A stretch of DNA of 64,000 nt, from assembly GCA_963853835.1 (NCBI GenBank), contig OY970830.1, positions 30,961,966 through 31,025,965 of the forward strand. The letters are read 5' to 3'. The notes under the pieces are model-generated. The model had not been told where the DNA came from and made no database searches. It saw nothing but the letters and a program-made list of their open reading frames with translations. The stretch comes from Calendula officinalis. Its lineage: Eukaryota > Streptophyta > Magnoliopsida > Asterales > Asteraceae. This document shows positions 45,123 to 58,007 of the stretch, one piece after another. The position numbers and the translations under genes are program-made. Every line of letters starts with the position of its first letter. The first letter of the stretch is position 1.

Positions 45123-48100
45123 GTAATTACACTTATGGTACCCTTGTGATTGCAGTCAAATCCAGTTCTTGAAGCATTTGGCAATGCTAAAACTGTTAGA
45201 AATAACAATTCCAGGTGACTTGTTTTTGCCTAAATTCTATTTTTAGTGCATATTGTTTTTGTAATCATAATTAGGGCATTAATTCTCTATTTAAAAAATT
45301 GATAAATGAAGTGTTTGTGGGTCAGCCCAACCTGACCTGTTTTGACTTTTGACCCATTACCCGACCCGTCTATATTGCTACTTTTAATTCCAGTCTAAAA
45401 ACGACTTACAATATTGTTACAATGTGATGCTTAAAACTTGACTTGAATTTTTTATTATTTTTTTGTAATTTTTCAGTCGATTTGGAAAATTTGTTGAGAT
45501 CCAGTTTGATAAGCATGGAAGAATATCAGGAGCAGCCATAAGAACTTACCTTCTAGAAAGATCTCGTGTTTGCCAAATAAATGACCCTGAACGCAATTAC
45601 CATTGTTTTTACCTTTTATGTGCAGCACCGCAAGAGGTATTTTTTCATAAAATAATTTTTTTAGCATTATACTTTTACAATTTTAATATATATTTTCTTT
45701 TTTTTTTAATCAGGAAATTGAGAAGTATAAACTGGGAAGCCCAAAATCTTTTCACTATCTCAACCAATCAAAATGCTATGAATTGGTTGATGTTAATGAG
45801 GCCCATGAATATCTTGCCACAAGGAGAGCTATGGATATTGTTGGAATTAGCAAAAAAGAGCAGGTATTTTGACCCGTTTATGGATAAATTAGCTATTAAC
45901 CAGCTTACCAGCATATAGATTAGCTAATTTACAGCAAGAATATTCCTAGAATATTCTTTAGAAATAGCTAAAATGGAAATGGTGGAAACTCGCCCAATAT
46001 GTATTTAAAATACACATAACTTTCTATTCGTAAAATACCAATATATTTTATGTGGTGGTCCGTTTCGGTAATTTTAACTTAATAAGGTCCTTTTTGGTAA
46101 TTACAATTTACAAGTTTTTAGCAGGTCTATTTCGTAATTTAATTTTTTTTCCGTCCATATCTGGTAATTAAAAAGGTTTTTTCCAACCTTATGGTTAGTT
46201 TTTTATGTTTTTAATGCAACAATTATCAAAATGGACGGACCGCCTAAAGTATATTGCTATTTTTTTGAAATTTCCCATCGTTTCAATTAGAAAATTTGTA
46301 ATAATGTAGTTTTCATTTTTAATCATATTGAAAATGTTAATTAATTATAAGCTTTTATGTACTATGACAGGAAGCTATTTTTAGAGTTACTGCTGCTATT
46401 CTTCATCTTGGAAATTTAGAATTCACCAAAGGAAAAGATGCTGATTCTTCAGTTTTAAAGGACGATAAAGCTAAATTTCATCTAAAAATGACTGCAGAAC
46501 TACTTAGGTAAATCTAATCTGTCTCGACTCTTGAAATTGTGTTAATTTTTTATATAATTAATGGTGAATTTAATAAACTTTATTTTAGGTGTGATGCTGT
46601 GGGTTTGGAAGATGCATTATGTCAACGAGTAATGGTAACTCCTGAAGAAGTTATAAGAAGAAGTCTTGATCCTCTTAGTGCAGCTGTCAGCAGAGATGGG
46701 TTGGCTAAAACAATATATTCCAGATTATTTGATTGGTATGAACCTGTTTTACAGAATAAAATGGGCGGGTCGGATAATGGGTGTGGGTCAAAAAAAGGAA
46801 ATTTTATATGGTTCGGGTCAGGTTGAGTTGACCAAAGGTTTTCTTTTTAATTCATAGACAACTATTGAATATGTTGAAAAAACATGTTCAAATGTGTTCA
46901 TTTTCCACTTTAAGAAACAAGAGAAGTTTTCTATCTTTACAAAGGAAAATTGTTGAAGACTAAAGAAGTCTGTGTTCATAAATTTCTATGAATTTTTTTT
47001 CCTTCAAAGTCCAATTGAACACGTTTTCTGTTTTCCGAGTAACTTTTCTAGATAAGTGTCAGATTTTTCTACAACTAAATAGCCACTTAAAGTCTAGATG
47101 TGTTCTCTCTTTTGTAAATAACTAGTATCATATAATATTATAATTTAAAAAACATTATTAATAATCAAAATTTTTTATTTTAATATAACGATTTATGAGG
47201 TATTGTGCATTCTCTGGACGACTTTTCGACCAATTTGACCTATTTCCATTTAAGCTTAAATTTTTATACTACTCATTTGACCCGTTACAGATAAAAGATA
47301 ACCCAAATCAATATTTGCAGGCTGGTGGAAAAAATTAATGTCTCAATTGGGCAAGATCGAACCTCAAAAAGTCTGATTGGTGTTCTTGATATTTATGGTT
47401 TTGAAAGCTTCAAACACAACAGGTGGCAATCGAGCATAAATTTATTTTTTTATTTTTAATATCTACCTAGCTTTTTGTCTTTTTGACAAACATTACACGT
47501 CAGCTTTGAGCAATTTTGCATCAACTTCACAAACGAGAAACTGCAGCAACACTTTAACCAGGTAATTGTTAGAATTTCTAACCGTGGTTAGTCTGAGGTG
47601 TAGTTAAATTAACCTTTTGAATTTCAGCATGTGTTTAAAATGGAGCAAGAAGAGTATACAAAAGAGGCTATTAATTGGAGCTACATTGAATTTGTTGACA
47701 ACCAAGATGTTTTAGATCTCATTGAAAAGGTATTTATCATTATCAATACCTGCAAGCAATTAGATACATTAAATAATAAGTTTTTTCTAACGTATTAAAA
47801 TGCACTCAAAATTCCCTAAAATTTTAGAAATAATCATCAACCTGAAATTGTTTGTGAATTGATGAATATTTCATTAACAAGAGGTCACTATTTATACAGG
47901 AAATTCGTACTCTAAACTAGGAAATTCTATGCTAATTAACAGCCTAATTAATATTGAGATTACAGCTAATCCTAATTGATATTACAGCTAATCTAAAACT
48001 GAATGCCTTGCATATTTACAGAAACAGAATATGCTATAGCATATTCCGTTTAATACAACCAAGTCTAAACTTTCTTTTATTTTTTAATGGAAATTTTACA

Positions 48101-51100
48101 TTCATTAATGCCTAAATATAATAATTAAAGCACTTATAGAAAATGTATGCACTAATATAATACAGGTTATTATTTATGTTCATAATTTTCTCAAGTTGTA
48201 TTTGTCACAGAAACCTGGTGGAATTATTGCTCTTTTGGATGAAGCTTGGTAACATATTCCTTACTTTATATTTTGGAATATCCTTTCATTGCATGAATTA
48301 TGAAACCTCTTAAATCATTTTATTTAAAAATAAGATTAATATTGAAATTAAATTACTTTTTTTGGCACACTCATTATATATAATAAATTTAAATAATGTC
48401 CTGCCCTTTTTGCTACCTCTACTTATCACATATTTCATAACCATGGTTTATAAATTATTATTTTTTTTGTATTTTTGTAGTATGTTCCCGAAGTCTACAC
48501 ATGAAACATTTGCAAACAAGCTTTATCAGACCTTCAAAAATCACAAACGCTTTGTGAAGCCCAAACTGTCACGTACAGATTTCACAATTGCACATTATGC
48601 TGGAGAGGTAATCAAATTTTGCTAATAAATCTCTTTTTTATCCTACATTTATTTATTTATTTTATTAATTGAAATTTCAGGTCCTATACCAATCTAATCA
48701 ATTTCTTGACAAAAATAAAGACTATGTGGTCCCTGAACACCAAGACTTGTTGGGTGGGTCCAAATGTGCCTTCGTAGCTGGCCTTTTTCCTCCAATTTCT
48801 GAAGAATCTCCTAAATCTTCCAAGTTTTCTTCAATTGGCTCCCGTTTTAAGGTATCCCGTTTTAAATCTTTCATATATAATTTGTGCATCAAATGTGGTT
48901 ACAGAAGTTATATCATCTATATAATTATTCTAGTTATTACAATAAAATGATTTAAAAGGTTTTATGCATTAAAAGTACGCTTTGGTTGACTTTTTCGGCC
49001 CGTTTGAACCATTTCTTTTTAAGTTATATCCATGACCCGTTAGAGATATAACATAACCCAAATCGAACCACTTATAAGTAAACGGGTCGTAACATGCACT
49101 TTAATTTATGCAGTTACAATTGCAACAACTGATGGAGACACTAAATGCAACAGAACCACACTATATTAGATGTGTTAAACCAAATAACCAACTGAAACCT
49201 GCAATATTTGAAAACGTCAACATCTTGCAACAATTACGTTGTGGTGTAAGTACACTAAATTATTTCCCTTTTTTTTCTTACTATATATCATCTGAGTGGC
49301 AAAACGGGTCGAACGGGTAACATGTCAAAAGGGCATTTTAAGCATTTGACCCGTTTGGCCCGTTTGGCCCGTTTCATTTTTAGGTAATATATTACAACCC
49401 GATTAAGCTATTTGTGGTTTCAGGGTGTTTTAGAGGCGATTAGAATAAGTTGTGCTGGTTATCCTACTCGTCGACCTTTCTTTGAGTTTATAAACAGATT
49501 TGGGCTTCTTGCACCTGAAGTTTTTACAGGATGGTAGAATTTTTCTTCACCTTCATATGTAACACTAAATTATTTCTAGGTTTTTACATGTCAATCTGAG
49601 AATTTTTAAATTCTTAAAAAAACATTTTCTTACTGTCTCAAACAGTGTAGATGAAAAGGTTGCATGTGCAAAGATTCTCGAAAAAAAGGGAATCAAGGGC
49701 TTTCAGGTATGTGTTATGTGTGTGTGTATATATATATTTGTAATATGTATGTATATATAAGTACATGATTGATTTTACAGATTGGTAAAACGAAGGTTTT
49801 CTTACGGGCTGGACAGATGGCAGAATTAGATGCTAGGAGAACTGAAGTCCTCAGTAGTGCAGCAAAAATTATTCAAAGGAGAATAATAACTCATATTGCT
49901 CACACACAGTTTATTGAAACTAAGAAGGCTTCAGTTTACATACAATCGTTTTGTAGAGGTATACCTCTAGAAATGGGCGGGTCAACGGGTCAAATTATGT
50001 TTGGGTCAAAAATCTGAATTGACCTATTTAACATAAACGGGTCAAAATATCCAGATCTACTTAATCTACTCTCAAATTTCATGACATGTTACACTTATTG
50101 AACTATTATTCAAAGTAACTGTACATGTTTTAATAGTTCTGATATTTAGGTAGATTGGCTTGCAAACGTTTTAATGAACTGAGAAGGATAAATGCTGTTA
50201 TAAAAATCGAGAAAAATGTGCATAAATATCGGGCCTCAAAGTCCTACAGCAGGCTTCGGGATTCAGCACTTAAGTTGCAAGCCACCATACGTTCATTGAA
50301 GGCCCGTAAGGAACTTAAATTACGGAAACAAACTAAAGCTGCAACCAAAATTCAGGTAATTACAAACAATATAATTTTTTAATTAAAACTAGGGCAAATA
50401 TCATAATTGGTAATTACAACTTTTTATGGTCATATTGGTAACTGAAGTTATTCTCCATCCCTATCCGGTAATTAAGAGATCTTTTTCGGCCATATGTGGT
50501 TATTAATTTTTATGTTTTTCTAATACTATAGTTACCAAGGGGCAAGTTATTTACATAACCCGAATTTTGGGTGGAACACAGCAAAACCTGTCTAAGCCAA
50601 TCAGAATTTAGTAAATACATATGCAAACCAATAACATTAACCCAAATCAAACATATACTTAAAGAAAGACATAAAGAATAATAAAAAACATACATGCACA
50701 AATAACACTTATGTATACGTACATGAATAACATACATGTGCAAATAACATACATCAAATCCCTTCATGTGTCTTCCATGATCTGTTCATTTCGAAAGTCA
50801 ATGGTTTAGATTGGGTTCTACCCAAAATTTGGGTTCTGCTAATAATTGCTCACTAGTTACCAAAATAGGTCATAAATAGTTATAATTACCAAAACGGACC
50901 ACCAACTAAAGTTATTCTCCATCCCTTGTAACTTTTGAGGTCTTATGCATTTTAATTACGTTCTAGATGACTGTCAACCCATCTCCATTTTAACCATTTT
51001 TTAAAATTTAACCCATTATAGGCAAACTATAATCCAAATGACCCGTTTACCTATAAATGGGTCAAAATTTCTACCTCTAATTACATAGCTTATAAACTGC

Positions 51101-54100
51101 AATTGACTAATTATATATTTTTTTCCAGGCTCGATATCGTTGTCATAGAAATTCTTCATATTATAGAAGGCTAAAGAAGGGATCCATAGTTACACAATGC
51201 AGATGGAGAGGGAAAATGGCAAGAAGAGAGTTACGCAAACTTAAAATGGTTGGTTTCCTATTTTATTAATTCTAAATTATTTTTATATTTTTTAATAACT
51301 CTTGTTGCTAACACCAAAGGGCCTTTGGCCTAGTGGTATGGTGTTTGCCTCACAACCTTGAGGTTGGGGGTTCAAGTCCCGTCGTGGAAACTAGGATTTG
51401 CCGTTAAAAAAAAAAAAAAAAAAAAAAAAAAACTCGTGTTGCTAACTTAATTTGGTCATTTTAGTAAATATGTATGTATAATATATTAGTTTTACATTAT
51501 CAATATACTTATATTGCTATATGTGAAATAGATAAATGATTTAACTAGCTGATAATATTGGTGTATATTAGATAAACCTTTAAATGATTTTTTTTTATCT
51601 TTCATGATATTTTGTAGATTTAGTTATTATACAATTATAATAATAATAAGGGTATTTATGTCCATTAATAGAAAAATGACAGTATCAAATTTCAGATGAT
51701 AAAAACTGGATGTTGATTAACCAATAAATGAGCGACACCTGTCCAAATGCAAGAACTGGTAAAAACTGGATGTTAATTAACCAATAAATGAGCGACACCT
51801 GTCCAAATGCAAGAACCGATGATGTCATGTATTCATGTTAATTTTGATTTATTAAATATTTTGTCTCTTTGAATTAGATGTTAATCCCAACTTACCTTTC
51901 TGCAGGCTGCACGGGAAACAGGCGCACTGAAAGAAGCAAAAGATAAGCTCGAGAAACAGTTGGAGGATTTAACATGGCGTTTACAGTTGGAAAAACGCTT
52001 AAGGGTTTAATTAATAGATAATTAAATATATTTTATTTCAATAAAAGTTATAAATCATGAGTGTGACCAAATTTTATTTTCTTTATTTTTTTTTATAAAC
52101 AGAATGATCTGGAAGAAGCAAAATCCAGTGAGGCCCACAAGTTTCAAAGTTCTTTGGAAAGTTTACAAAAAAAACTCGATGAAGCAAATGCAACAATTAT
52201 CAAAGAAAAAGAAGCAGCCCGAAAAGCTGTTGTAGAAGCACCACCTGTTGTTCAGGAAAAAGCAGTTATTGTTCAAGATACTAAAAAAAATGAATCTTTA
52301 ACTGCAGAAATCAATAATTTAAAGGTAATGTAAAAATGCTGAAAAAATCAGTAATTTTTTTTAAGCAAGATTATTAGTTACTATATATATATTTTATTTT
52401 TGCTGATGCCAGATGTTATTAGAGTCAGAAAAGAAACATTCTGCTGATTTAGAGAAGAAATATGCTGAATCTCAAGAATGTAGTGAAGAAAGACAAAAAA
52501 AATTGGAAGAATCAGAATTTAAAGTCCTGCAATTACAGGATACTCTTAGCAGGTTTCCGTGTAGTCTTACAAAATTATGGCACTTTTCCAGAAAAGTTTT
52601 CAAGGAAAACTCAAAAAACAGTATACGTGTTCAAATTAGACTTATAATTATATAACTAAATTTCTGAAAAACTGATGTTTGTAATTTTCAACTACATTTT
52701 CTTTCCATGGATGGAAACCCCGTTTTTCTAAACTGGAAAATGAAAACATTTGTTCATGATTTTTTTAATTTTCAATTGTTTTCTAAAGGTGAAAAACAGC
52801 ACTGTTGCAGTTTATTACAACATATTATTTCTCTACGACCCAAAAGAAAGAAGATTTAAATTATGGTTTTAGTGAATAATTATTCGATATACAACTTGTC
52901 TCATTGTATATAAAAATCATACTTTTTAAAAAAAAGTTCTTAGATGCCTCTCTAGGTTTTTTTTTTTTAATAAATATTATCATGTTTATTTATTAAACAT
53001 TTTTATTGTACTCAGGCTGGAAGAAGAGATCCAGGAATTGGAGTCTGAGAGTAAAGTTTTTCGTCAACAAGCTGTATCTATGGCACCTAATAAATTTCTC
53101 ATTCGTTCTAAATCTATCCTTCAGGTATTTATTTCAGAAATCATACTCATTAAATGTGACATATTTTCATTATTATTATTTGGTGCTTTATGATAACTTT
53201 TACTTTTAAAATTTGCAGAGGTCTGAGAGTGGTCATTTATACCCAGACACAAAGCCAAATCTTGTATTGTTTCTCTTGAAAACACTTTTAATATCATAAC
53301 TAGAGGTGGCAAGATGGGCGGGTCAAATAATGGGTCAAAACGGGTTAAGGTTGAATCGGGCCATGTTATTGCAGGTTGGGTATAAATAATAATAATATTT
53401 TTATTATTAAATGTGACACGAAAATACTTTCTTTTCCATTTCTTGTTAATAAATAATACATTAATACTCTGAATCTTGGAATAGACTTTGGAGATTGTAT
53501 GCATTAAAAATCGACTTAGGACAACTTTCAACCCGTTACCCATTTGAACTCTTCTGTTTTTAGCTAAATCTTTAATTGACCCGTTTATATATAAATGGGT
53601 CGAAATTGCCACCATTAAAAGTGTAGTTTTTCAACTGTAACCTTTTCTTGCTTGATTATAACTGTATTTTTTTTTTTAAATTAGGATCTGCATAGTTTGT
53701 CACCAAACCAAAGGGATAATCCAGAAATGGATGACAGGCCACAAAAATCACTAAACGAAAAACAAATTGAAAGTCAGGAATTGCTTATAAAATGCATTGC
53801 ACAACATGTAGGATTTTCAGGAAATCGGCCAATTGCAGCTTGTATAATATACAAATGTCTTCTTCAATGGAGATCTTTTGAAGTTGAAAGAACAACTGTT
53901 TTTGACCGCATTATCCAGACCATAGGTCATGCAATCGAGGTATAAAATAAATTATGATTATTTCCAAATATTATTACTCTTTTTTCAAGAATTTTAAGGT
54001 TTTATGTTTTTTTTTGGTATTAAAAGAAATCACAGGATAATAATGATATATTGGCGTATTGGTTGTCGAATGCTTCAACTTTATTGCTTCTACTTCAACG

Positions 54101-56998
54101 TACTCTCAAAGCAAGTGGTGTGACAGCTGGATTGGGCCCACAACGTCGTCGATCATCTGCTGCTGTTCTTGGCAGGATGAATAATGCTGTAATTTGATTT
54201 TTTTTTTTAATTTCTAAAAAGTCAAAATGGGTAGTATTTGATACGGGTCGAAACAGGTCTGGTTGACCCAAAATACTTTTTTCTTGTCCAAATCCTTCAT
54301 TTTTATAAATAATAAGAAGTGGTTGTGTTAACTTATTTTTCATAGGCTTGTTCGGCTTATTTTCTGGCTTGTGGAGCTTTTATTATTGACTTAAAACTAG
54401 AAAAATAAGCTCATAAGCCCGAAAATAAGCTAAAATGAACACCTCTAGCGTGTATGTACATGAATTATATTATGAGTAAATTGCAAGAATAGTCCCTATG
54501 GTTTGGTGAAATTGCACGTTTGGTGCTTATGGTTCAAAAGTGTAGGCGCGGTACCATGGTTTGCACTTTTGATATTTTATGGTCCCTCACCCCTAACGGT
54601 GTTAACTCAAGTCTGTTAATTGGGGGCATTTTGGTCATTGAGTTAACACCGTTAGGGGTGAGGACCAAAAAATACCAAAAGTGCAAACCATGGGCACTGC
54701 GCCTGCACTTTTTGAACCGTAGGGACCAAACGTGCAATTTCGTCAAACCACAAGGACTATTCTTGCAATTTACTCTTATATTATTGCAATGAAATTTTTT
54801 AAATAAAACAATTTTAGGAGGTTTTATGCAGACAAAATGGCCCACTTTTGACCCGCCCGACCCATGTGACCCTTAGGAATTTAACTGTTTGACTTTGTTA
54901 CCTATTTTTGACGTTAGAGTTTTCGTGGAGGTCCACAAGGAGTGAATCTTTCTTTTCTTAATGGAAGTTTAAGTGCATTAGATGCTGTAAGCCAAGTTGA
55001 AGCCAAATATCCGGCTTTGCTTTTCAAACAGCAGTTAACAGCTTATGTTGAGAAAATATATGGAATGATTCGGGATAATTTGAAGAAAGAGATTTCTCCA
55101 TTGTTAGGCTTGTGTATTCAGGTAATTAATTAACTGTTTTTTTTTTCTTTTCTTTTTGTTTGAATTTGTTGGACTAATTTGTAAGTAATTAAAGGCACCA
55201 AGAACTTCAAGGGCAAGTTTAGTAAAAGGAGCATCACGTTCGGTTAATAATGCAGCTCAACAAGCTTTGATCGCTCACTGGCAAGGCATCGTGAAGAGTC
55301 TTGGAGATTTCTTGAACACATTAAAAATAAATCATGTTAGTGCAACACAAATTTTGTTTTCTCAATCTTTTGTTTTTTGTCCTATTCATTTCAAAATATT
55401 TTTTTAAAAAGAAAAAGAAAAAAGAATTTGGGTTGTGTTTTATTTATAAAACGAGTCTATTTTCAATGCATACAACCTCCTAAAATGTTTTATTCAAAAA
55501 GATTTATGTTATCACGGTACTATTGATTTGTGATCATAATTAATGAAATAATTATTTATAAAAAATCTGAAAAAAGAGTCAATAGGTCAATCCAACCCGA
55601 CCCGATTTCTTTCGACTAGTACAAGAAATGACCCATTTGAACCTGAACTTTTGGACCAAGATCAATTTCATAGATTACCAAGGTGCAGAAAAGGTTATAA
55701 ATTTTGTGTCAAAAATTAAAGCATTATCAATGTTTTCAGGTACCACCATTTTTGGTGCGTAAAATTTTCACACAGATATTCTCATTCATCAATGTTCAAC
55801 TGTTTAACAGGTATACTTTCATCCACTCCACTCAGTTTATATATCTTTTTTTTAGTGTTTATTTATTATTTTTTAAAAGTCAATTCTAGTTTTAATTGAT
55901 ATGAATATGAATATATATTTCCCATTTTGTGGATGCAGTCTTCTTTTGAGACGTGAATGCTGTTCATTCAGCAATGGTGAATATGTGAAAGCAGGACTTG
56001 CTGAATTAAAAGACTGGTGTTACAATGCAACTGATGAGGTATTTTTTTCAAGTCTAATGGGTCAAATGTCAGGAAATGGGTCAAATGGGTTGAACAGGTC
56101 CAAAGGATATTTCTTAATGCTTAAAACCTCCTACACCATTAAAGTTATTTTATTATTAATATAACATAAAGTTTTTAAATTAACTATGAAAAACCAACTG
56201 TTTATGAAAAAGTTAAAAGTAAAATGTATTTGCTAAACAACAAGAACTGCAGTATGCAGGTCCAGCATGGGAAGAGCTTAAACATATACGCCAGGCTATC
56301 GTTTTTTTGGTAAATTATCATTTCTTTCTCGTATCATTTTCATTCTACTTTTTTGAGAATTGTAAAAATAATTTAATATATAACTGAATTCAGATTGTTC
56401 ATCAAAAACCCAAGAAAACCCTGGAGGAAATAAGTCGCGGCCTTTGTCCTGTGAGTGATATATAATATAACAAAATACTAAATTTCATTTATTCTTATAT
56501 AATTCTGTTTCTCTTTTTTGTCAACTGTTATTTTTCTACAGGTTCTTAGTGTACAGCAATTGTACCGGATCAGTACAATGTACTGGGATGACAAATACGG
56601 AACACATAGTGTGTCCCCTGATGTATACATTTATATTTTTAAATTTATATATATTTTTTTATATAACTCAAACGGGTCAAATAAGTTGAACCTGAGGGTA
56701 ATGTGTTTTAGGTTATATCGAGCATGAGGGTGATGATGACAGAAGAAAACAATGCAAATAGCAATTCTTTCCTCTTGGATGATGATTCCAGGTTTTTTAA
56801 TCATTTTATATTTTCTTTTGTTCTTCATATTTTCAATTTTTCTTAGTTTTTTTTTTTTTTCTTTTTTTTTGCAGCATTCCATTTTCAGTTGATGATATAT
56901 CAAAGTCAATGGTACAAATAGAAATTTCGGACGTGCAGCCTCCGCCTTTAATCCGTGACCACTCGGGATTTAGGTTTTTGTTAACACGGGCTGAATAA
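42633..56998 (+). CDS. XI-K-like (myosin-17-like): Class XI myosin heavy chain, complete
   Basis: 38 coding exons, 1530 residues. Exon 1 is only the ATG (42633-42635). The others are 43036-43173, 43260-43403, 44266-44411, 44822-44978, 45156-45214, 45477-45636, 45714-45863, 46371-46507, 46589-46735, 47321-47422, 47504-47561, 47628-47729, 48211-48248, 48481-48607, 48681-48851, 49114-49245, 49424-49533, 49646-49706, 49781-49958, 50150-50355, 51129-51248, 51906-52004, 52103-52324, 52413-52552, 53016-53124, 53219-53263, 53685-53939, 54027-54188, 54918-55121, 55195-55335, 55740-55810, 55939-56038, 56253-56309, 56394-56450, 56542-56622, 56712-56791, 56875-56998. Phases agree throughout. SH3-like N terminus (VGSHVWVEDL); motor with P-loop GESGAGKT, switch 1 NNNSSRFGKF, switch 2 DIYGFE and PHYIRCVKPN; about six IQ motifs; coiled coil; globular DIL cargo domain (LLGLCIQAPRTSR, LLLRRECCSFSNGEYVKAGL). 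The end SDVQPPPLIRDHSGFRFLLT suggests the XI-K group. It moves organelles and vesicles along actin. The introns are full of small repeats. Confidence 0.94.
43437..44229 (+). mobile_element. Solo LTR in myosin intron 3
   Basis: 793 bp with TG...CA ends (TGATGAGG, CTCGAACA) and a 5-bp duplication ATGAC at 43432-43436 and 44230-44234. It contains a 19-bp minisatellite, two copies of a ~45-bp segment (43883-43930, 43954-43996; CACTTCATGACYGCTTTATT), and a TATA box CCATATAAATAC near 44016-44026, all in the sense orientation of the myosin gene. The family is not identified. Confidence 0.85.
43520..43865 (+). repeat. Minisatellite of about 19 bp inside the solo LTR
   Basis: About 16 degenerate units of GTTGTCAGCGCCTGTCCAA, with variants CATCGCC, GCCAGCG and ATGGTCAG and a few partial units. 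Open frames across it only translate the repeat. Confidence 0.9.
45055..45122 (+). repeat. ATT microsatellite in a myosin intron
   Basis: About 20 uninterrupted TTA/ATT units. Confidence 0.95.
46035..46260. mobile_element. MITE-like inverted repeat in a myosin intron
   Basis: The left end ATACCAATATATTTTATGTGG pairs with the right end (reverse complement ATAGCAATATACTTTAGGCGG), both followed by GGTCCGT. No coding capacity; ends are approximate. Related GGTAATTA-rich sequence occurs at 50385-50530 and 50870-50935. Confidence 0.5.
47843..48055 (-). mobile_element. Small solo LTR (TRIM-like) in a myosin intron
   Basis: The minus strand has a TATA box (TGTATAAATAGTGACC) and ends ACAAACAATTTCA. 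CAACC flanks it at 47838-47842 and 48056-48060. The expected TG start overlaps the duplication, so the exact border is uncertain. Confidence 0.55.
51313..51430 (+). mobile_element. tRNA-derived SINE in a myosin intron
   Basis: Pol III A box TGGCCTAGTGG and B box GGTTCAAGTCC, a short unique body ending GGATTTGCCGTT, then about 26 A. Flanked by 16-bp repeats (AACTCTTGTTGCTAAC at 51297-51312 and AACTCGTGTTGCTAAC at 51431-51446). Confidence 0.88.
53303..53613. mobile_element. GGGTCAA-family MITE, the clearest of many copies
   Basis: Begins GAGGTGGCAAGATGGGCGGG and ends with a complementary GACCCG...AATGGGTCGAAATTGCCACC. An internal piece TGTATGCATTAAAAATCGAC recurs at other sites. Fragments of the same family are at about 450-700, 45316-45410, 46755-47310, 48960-49105, 49290-49400, 49970-50110, 50930-51085, 54228-54280, 54830-54900, 55575-55660, 56055-56110 and 56668-56700. 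Confidence 0.65.
54474..54775. mobile_element. Foldback MITE, Mutator-like target duplication, in a myosin intron
   Basis: 302 bp, almost entirely one long inverted repeat (ends GAGTAAATTGCAAGAATAGT), flanked by the 9-bp duplication TTATATTAT (54465-54473, 54776-54784). Transcribed RNA would form a hairpin with arms of well over 100 nt. Confidence 0.85.
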
Positions 56999-58007
56999 CT
57001 TGGTTTATATTGCAATAACAGAACACCCAACCCAACCGCTTTTTGTGAAGAATTGATTAACCAATTTGGAGAAAGAAGCATTGCTTTGTACAATACCGTT
57101 GAATTTGGAGTCTAAATATTCTCCCATACTATGCTTAGGATATATATAATATGTTGTACAACTAGCTATTATTTTGTAAAGACAATTGTTTTAGAACCCG
57201 GGATTTCAATTAAACCGGTTGATGCTCTAAAAGTTGTCGAACTGGATTACAATACTATTGAGTATATATGGTAAATTAGTTATGTAAAAGTACATAAATG
57301 CAAAAAAAAAATATAAATAAATAAATGAATAAATAAATAAATAAAATTTATTATGATAAATCCAAAAAATTACAGAAATGTTTTCAACAAAATTCAACAA
57401 CTTTGAGTTCCGAATTTATAAAAAATAATACCAAACACTTAACATTTAACTAGAAATTTGGTGTTTTAAATTTTAAAACATATAAATTAGAATAAAGTTA
57501 CAAATGTAACAAAAATGATACAAAATATACAAGAAAAAAAGAAAAAGAAAAGGGGTTAAAAACAAAAACAGTTTACATCTAGTTCAAACATCATGGTCCG
57601 ACCCGATTCACAGTTAACTTACACGATTAGAAGTGATTCATAAACAGACAAACTTTTAACCTAGTCAATACTACATGACATACTTACATTTCCCGATCTG
57701 ATCGGTTGGTCGAACCCATGTTTTAAAACGACTTTCTGGTAAGGATTTCACATTCACAATGTAATAAACAAAAAGTACTAGATCTTTACCACCAACAATT
57801 AAAAATTAGAAATCTAATTAGATGTTTTAAATGTAATTTGTGTACGAGGTCTCAATTTCCACTGATTAAAATTTAAAGATTCCACCAAGTGTTTTAAAAA
57901 CTGTTACAAAAATGATTCCACAACCTCAGTTTGATACATCAAGATAGCTTGAAAATGTTAAACTTGAAATAAAGCATAAATGTAAAAAAATATGTTGAAA
58001 CAAAAGA
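56999..58007. other. Convergent spacer between myosin and RCL1
   Basis: Holds the two 3' UTRs. An AAATA-rich simple repeat lies at 57302-57348. No coding region or RNA gene seen. Confidence 0.6.

Noticed and set aside
51320..51395. Possible tRNA gene
   Set aside because: A and B boxes are present, but followed by a body, A-tail and TSDs; no tRNA cloverleaf is kept. It is a SINE.
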